A stretch of DNA of 36,929 nt from Candidatus Omnitrophota bacterium (GTDB lineage: Bacteria > Omnitrophota > Gorgyraeia > Zapsychrales > Zapsychraceae), in NCBI GenBank assembly GCA_022703565.1, contig JAKLDK010000006.1, forward strand, positions 253-37,181, read 5' to 3'. A program made the position numbers and the translations under genes. The notes under the pieces are model-generated. The model was given only the letters and a program-made list of their open reading frames with translations. It made no database searches and was not told where the DNA came from. The number at the start of each line of letters is the position of its first letter. The stretch's first letter is position 1. This document shows positions 32,964 to 36,929 of this stretch, in pieces.

Positions 32964-34142
32964 TTATTTTTTAATCCCTTTTGATCTTAAGAAGCTGGCG
33001 ACAACCTGGTCGACGTAATCCAATTGGCTTAATTCAATGTCTTGATGGATTCCAATGTGCGTTCCGTTATCCGAGCAGAATTCAGCTTCTGGGAAATCCC
33101 CTAACTTATGCCCTAAGAATGAATAACTCGGGCATTGCGTCGGAATTGAATAGAACAAATTGCGGGAATCAACGCCATTTTTATCAAAATATTCTACAAA
33201 TTCATCTTTCGTAAAACCGGCATCTTCTTTAACAATAATTGAAAAAGCATGCGGACCAATTTTCTCATGGCTTTCTTCTTTAATAAAAATAAAAAACTCT
33301 TCGTATTTTCTAAATTTATTTATAAGGTATAAAAGGTTGCGCCGCCTTTTTCCTAATATTTTACTAAATATCTTAATATTTCCCAGCCCTATTGCCGCTT
33401 CAATCTCATTCATCTTCGCCGAGAAACCAATACGCCTGGCCTCAAACTTACCGACAATTCCATGATTTCTTAAAGATCTTAAAATCTCTGCCTTTTTCTT
33501 ATCATTAGTAATGACAATTCCACCTTCAATTGTAGTTACTATATGCGCGGCATACAAAGAAAATGCCGCCATATCTCCGATACTTCCAACTTTCTTACCC
33601 TTATATTCCGCTCCATGAGCTTCAGCCGCATCTTCAATGACACACAAGTTATATTTCTTGGCAATTCTTAAAATCTTCTCCATATCCGCCGGCTTGCCCA
33701 TTAAATGTACCGGCATAATCGCTCTTGTTTTCTTAGTAATAGCTCGTTCAATCTTGTCTGGGTCAATATTAAGAGTTTCTCGTTTCACGTCAACAAAAAC
33801 CGGTTTAAATCCCGCTTGAAATACGGCATTTCCGGTTGCAATAAACGTTAACGCCGGGACAATTACCTCATCATTTCTTTTAGCTCCGTAATCATAAAGA
33901 GTAGCACAGGCCAAACAATCCGCATCGGTGCCGCTACTAACACTAACCGCGTATTTTACGCCAAATAGTTTGGCATATTTTTCCTCAAAGGCTTGCACAT
34001 ACTTGCCCCTGGTCAGCCATTTGGTTCTGATAACTTCATCAACTATTTTCTTAGCGTCGGGAGTAATCGAGATTGTCCCGAAAGGAACTTTATATTTTGT
34101 TTTATTAATAAGTGTTTTACTTTTTTCTGTATTGATCCGCAC
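32964..34142 (-). CDS. DegT-family enzyme with histidine in place of the PLP lysine (ColD/RfbH-like dehydratase?)
   Basis: The 392-residue protein has the usual DegT layout: VSSGTDADCLA (68-78), VIEDAAEAHGAEY (168-180) and FSLYAAH200IVTTIEGG. Aligned with the typical FSFHPVKHITTGEGG, the lysine that forms the internal aldimine is H200. The same exchange defines ColD and the E1/RfbH group, PLP/PMP-dependent 3-dehydratases that remove the 3-hydroxyl from a 4-keto sugar nucleotide. I infer a 3-deoxy-sugar dehydratase or related non-aminotransferase role. It starts with GTG, preceded by AGAGG at 6 bases, and has an N-terminal extension of about 18 residues. Confidence 0.92.
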   Translation of the reverse strand: MRINTEKSKTLINKTKYKVPFGTISITPDAKKIVDEVIRTKWLTRGKYVQAFEEKYAKLFGVKYAVSVSSGTDADCLACATLYDYGAKRNDEVIVPALTFIATGNAVFQAGFKPVFVDVKRETLNIDPDKIERAITKKTRAIMPVHLMGKPADMEKILRIAKKYNLCVIEDAAEAHGAEYKGKKVGSIGDMAAFSLYAAHIVTTIEGGIVITNDKKKAEILRSLRNHGIVGKFEARRIGFSAKMNEIEAAIGLGNIKIFSKILGKRRRNLLYLINKFRKYEEFFIFIKEESHEKIGPHAFSIIVKEDAGFTKDEFVEYFDKNGVDSRNLFYSIPTQCPSYSFLGHKLGDFPEAEFCSDNGTHIGIHQDIELSQLDYVDQVVASFLRSKGIKK

Positions 34143-34144
34143 TT

Positions 34145-34858
34145 TTACCTCTTTCTAAACATTTCTTGCGCTTTTTTAAATCTTTCGGGTGTTCCGATAT
34201 CGATAAAATCTTTATCAACTTTATATCCATAGAAATCTTTACCAATCAAATTTATAAATACGTCATTTTCAATTGAAAAAGCCTTTTTCTCCGGCATAAA
34301 ATTAAATATTTTCTTATTAAAACAATAAATTCCGGCATTAATGTAATTAATCTTGCCCGACGCATCTTTTTCTAAGAAGTTCGTTATCTTGCAATTACTA
34401 TCTATAACCATACTGCCGAAATCTTTGCTGTCAGGGACTTTCGCCATTACGATACTGGCCAAGGCATTGCGTCCAACATGAAAATTATAGAATCTTTCAT
34501 ATTCAATCGGACAGAAGCAATCTCCATTAAGCCCAAAAAAGACTTCGCTTTTAATGCAATTCTTTGCGTTCTTAAATGCTCCGCCGGTACCTAAGGGCTC
34601 TTCTTCCTTGGAACATATAATTTCTAAGCCAAGTTTATTGTCTTTATAATATTCTTCAACAGCTTCGGCGTGAAATCCCACGCATAAAATAATCCGTTTA
34701 AATCCCTGTGTTTTTAGATACTCCAGGACAATATCTAAAAAGGGGCGCCCTTCAACGTCGGCCATTGTCTTTTGTTTCTCACCGATTTGCGAGCGTAATC
34801 TTTTTCCTAAACCCCCGCAAAGGATTACTACATCAATTTTGTCTAGTTTACTTGCCAT
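34145..34858 (-). CDS. hddC: D-glycero-alpha-D-manno-heptose 1-phosphate guanylyltransferase
   Basis: The 237-residue nucleotidyltransferase has VVILCGGLGKRLRSQIGEKQK (9-29, split here) as the nucleotide site, PLGTGGAFKNA, and FGLNGDCF with the metal aspartate. The pattern DVEGRPFLDIVLEYL is close to HddC of GDP-heptose synthesis, which joins heptose 1-phosphate and GTP. It overlaps the heptose kinase gene by 11 bases, which supports this substrate over mannose or glucose. The base is presumed GTP from the family. Confidence 0.9.
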   Translation of the reverse strand: MASKLDKIDVVILCGGLGKRLRSQIGEKQKTMADVEGRPFLDIVLEYLKTQGFKRIILCVGFHAEAVEEYYKDNKLGLEIICSKEEEPLGTGGAFKNAKNCIKSEVFFGLNGDCFCPIEYERFYNFHVGRNALASIVMAKVPDSKDFGSMVIDSNCKITNFLEKDASGKINYINAGIYCFNKKIFNFMPEKKAFSIENDVFINLIGKDFYGYKVDKDFIDIGTPERFKKAQEMFRKR

Positions 34859-35864
34859 AAATCTTTGGTTTTACTTCCCCTTCATTTGGATGATAAAAAA
34901 TAATCTGGCTACCGGAATTCTCAAAGCTAAAAGGAACCAGCAATAACTTCTTCAGTCTTTTTTTAACAATTGCTTGTTTTTCACGCGGAACATATAAAAG
35001 AATAAAACCGCCCCCGCCGGCACCAAGCAATTTCCCTCCCAAGGCGCCAGATTTCTTTGCTTCCTTATAAATATCGTCAATAAATCCAGTCGTAATTTTA
35101 TCAGACAATGTTTTTTTGATCTTCCAACTTTCATCCAATAACCTGCCGAAAGGAAGCACTTTTCCGGAGTTTAAAAGCTTTACGGCCTCTTTGGCCATTT
35201 GATACATCTGGAATAATTCTTTTTTCCTTTTAGGTATATTTCTAATTTGATGTTTGGCGATATCGGAAGCATTTCTGGAAAATCCGGTAAAATAAAGCAT
35301 TAAATTACCCTGCAATTCCTCATTTACCTTTTGGGGAATTGTAATACGGTTTATTTTCAAGTGGTCTTCTCCGCCAAATTCAATGTAATTTAATCCACCG
35401 TGCGCAACCAGCATCTGGTCTTGACATCCTACATTCTCCTTACACATATTTTGTTCAATATAAATAGCCTCTTTGGCCATTTGTTCCTTGGAAGCCATTT
35501 TGCCCAAAAGCGCGTATAAACTATTTAAGAGTCCGACGGTAAATGACGAACTCGAGCCCAATCCTGTCCGGGCCGGCAAATCGCCATCATGATGAATTTC
35601 AACTCCGGTATTAATTTTCAAATAACGTAAGACTTCCCTAACGGCCGGATGGTCAATTTCATTAATATTGGTAACATGTTCCATCTTAGAATAAATAATG
35701 CGCGATTTATGCTCAAAAAACGGCGGCAAATACCGGCAGGTTATATAACAATATTTATTTATTGTCGTCGCAACAACAGCCCCCTTATTATTATTAAACC
35801 AATCCGGATAATCTGTCCCTCCGCCAAAAAATGAAACTCGAAACGGTGTTCGGCTTATAATCAT
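34848..35864 (-). CDS. hddA: D-glycero-alpha-D-manno-heptose 7-phosphate kinase
   Basis: The 338-residue GHMP kinase begins MIISRTPFRVSFFGGGTDYP, a signature of HddA-like sugar kinases. The ATP loop is LPARTGLGSSSSFTVGLLN (95-113), and the C-terminal motif GGKLLGAGGGGF is intact. HddA phosphorylates C1 of heptose 7-phosphate to give the bisphosphate that GmhB then cleaves. Related kinases use fucose or other sugars, but hddC directly behind it and gmhB in the operon favour heptose. The isomerase GmhA that makes its substrate is not in the window. Confidence 0.92.
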   Translation of the reverse strand: MIISRTPFRVSFFGGGTDYPDWFNNNKGAVVATTINKYCYITCRYLPPFFEHKSRIIYSKMEHVTNINEIDHPAVREVLRYLKINTGVEIHHDGDLPARTGLGSSSSFTVGLLNSLYALLGKMASKEQMAKEAIYIEQNMCKENVGCQDQMLVAHGGLNYIEFGGEDHLKINRITIPQKVNEELQGNLMLYFTGFSRNASDIAKHQIRNIPKRKKELFQMYQMAKEAVKLLNSGKVLPFGRLLDESWKIKKTLSDKITTGFIDDIYKEAKKSGALGGKLLGAGGGGFILLYVPREKQAIVKKRLKKLLLVPFSFENSGSQIIFYHPNEGEVKPKIYGK

Positions 35865-35866
35865 TT

Positions 35867-36929
35867 TTAATTAACCTCCACAGTATTCTTAAAATAGGCC
35901 TTGTTTTTATAATCATAGCTCTTACGTTTTAACTTTACCAAACACATCGTCTTAATATTTTCAACAGCTTTCTTCCCGAACTTTTTATTAATCATCGCCA
36001 AATATTTCTCATCATTAAAATAATTGTCAAATGCCTCATCACGGAATTTCAAAACCTCGCCGCTGGATAAATGTTTCGTCGGTAAAGGCAGGCAATCATA
36101 ACTAAACTGTGAATACCCCGCCCAATTCTCCGGTAAATCAATTTTCTCTTTTATTGCCTCACGATAAAGTTCCGAGCCCGGATAAGCCATCGCAGAGTAG
36201 AGATTTGCATATTCACAATTCAACTTCTTTGCTAAATCTAAAGTTTCTTTCATCGTTGACAAATCATCATCCGGCAGGCCGAAGATAAAGTTGGCAACAA
36301 TATGTATTCCAGCCTCATGCGTTTTTTTAGTAATTTCGATTATTTGCTCCTCGGTAAAGCGGCCTTTTGAAACCCCGTCTCTAACCTTCTTGCTTCCGGC
36401 TTCAAAACCATAAGCGATCCAATTAATTCCGGCCTTTTTCATCTTGGTTAACATGTGCTCCTTAACAGTATCCACCCGGCCGTAAACCCAAAAGTTTAAA
36501 TCATGCCCCAGCTTAATAAGCCCGTCACAAATCTCCTCGACGTGTTTCCAATTCAAGGCAAATAACTCATCTAAAACCTTAATATTCTTAACTTTATATT
36601 TTTTAACCAAATAATCAACTTCGCGTACAACATCATTAGGCGGCCGATATCGAATTCCAGGCCCGCCAAAAATACTATTAATACAACAAAAACTGCAATT
36701 ATAAGGACAGCCTAAGCTGGTATAAATAACTGCATACGGAGATCTTTCTTCAATGTGCGAAAAACAATGCCAATTATGCGCACGGTATTTATCCATCTTT
36801 AATAAATCCCAGTCCGGCATATGAAGTTCGCCTAAATCCCTTATTTTCTCCTCTCTAGGATTTGATATTGTTTTACCATTTTGTTTATACCATAATCCTT
36901 TGATTTTAAGATTGTCACTTGTGGTTTTA
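35867..36929 (-). CDS. B12-binding-type radical SAM protein (partial, right edge)
   Basis: The frame stays open to the right edge, so the N-terminus is missing; the ATG at 36820 is internal. The visible 354 residues begin with the linker typical of cobalamin-binding radical SAM proteins (NPREEKIRDLGELHMPDWDLL). The iron-sulfur motif C-P-Y-N-C-S-F-C (36700 region) follows, then GFEAGSKKVRD and FIFGLPDDD. A B12 domain probably lies upstream. Members do radical methylation, ring contraction or other difficult chemistry on lipids, sugars or cofactors. It lies 2 bases before hddA, so it is likely part of the glycan operon. Confidence 0.92.
   Translation of the reverse strand, partial: KTTSDNLKIKGLWYKQNGKTISNPREEKIRDLGELHMPDWDLLKMDKYRAHNWHCFSHIEERSPYAVIYTSLGCPYNCSFCCINSIFGGPGIRYRPPNDVVREVDYLVKKYKVKNIKVLDELFALNWKHVEEICDGLIKLGHDLNFWVYGRVDTVKEHMLTKMKKAGINWIAYGFEAGSKKVRDGVSKGRFTEEQIIEITKKTHEAGIHIVANFIFGLPDDDLSTMKETLDLAKKLNCEYANLYSAMAYPGSELYREAIKEKIDLPENWAGYSQFSYDCLPLPTKHLSSGEVLKFRDEAFDNYFNDEKYLAMINKKFGKKAVENIKTMCLVKLKRKSYDYKNKAYFKNTVEVN

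Overview
The window is A+T-rich bacterial DNA, and every recognisable gene except one fragment at the left edge lies on the minus strand. Gene density is very high, with many ATGA or TAATG stop/start overlaps and no gap above about 170 bases. A secretin, pseudopilins and a heptose pathway point to a Gram-negative (two-membrane) envelope. The gene mix (a Gsp/Pil hybrid machine beside stand-alone response regulators, CBS-only proteins and a GldG-type ABC system) fits an uncultured lineage such as Omnitrophota. That placement is an inference from gene content and memory, not proven by a marker gene. No tRNA, rRNA, CRISPR array, transposase or phage gene was seen.

Layout, left to right. 1-488: the end of a peptidyl-prolyl isomerase-like gene on the plus strand, meeting the minus-strand genes at a shared terminator. 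488-4277: a CBS protein, a MazG-like protein and a three-gene GldA/F/G-type ABC transporter. 4296-4380: a palindromic intergenic repeat. 4387-10009: a signalling block with one dCache histidine kinase, four single-domain response regulators and a second CBS protein, mixed with a TrmH-type RNA methyltransferase, a small membrane protein and a 3-hydroxyisobutyrate dehydrogenase-like enzyme. 10031-21451: a type II secretion/type IV pilus-like machine. In transcription order it reads gspE, F, G, H, I, J, K, a fused PilM-PilN (GspL-like) and PilO (GspM-like), then from a second promoter an ExeA-type ATPase, a GspC/PilP-like protein and the secretin. 21576-22292: a small operon with a cysteine-rich prepilin and a 77-residue protein of unknown function. 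22390-26358: gapA, fmt and a priA homologue whose helicase motifs are degenerate. 26355-36929: a surface glycan operon with five glycosyltransferases, two DegT-family PLP enzymes, three enzymes of the GDP-D-glycero-D-manno-heptose route (HddA, GmhB, HddC) and a B12-type radical SAM protein cut by the right edge.

How the parts fit. The ATPase GspE, platform GspF, pseudopilins and PilMN/PilO form the inner-membrane motor and piston; the GspC/PilP-like protein and secretin form the outer-membrane gate. The kinase and receiver genes begin 21 bases after the secretin gene and probably share its transcript. The glycan operon looks able to make, modify and transfer a GDP-activated heptose for lipopolysaccharide or another envelope polymer, and runs by translational coupling into priA and fmt. 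The points most worth a second look are the motif-poor PriA, the DegT enzyme with histidine in place of the PLP lysine, the structured 170-base spacer between gspG and gspH, and the secretion machine joined to a block of stand-alone receivers.
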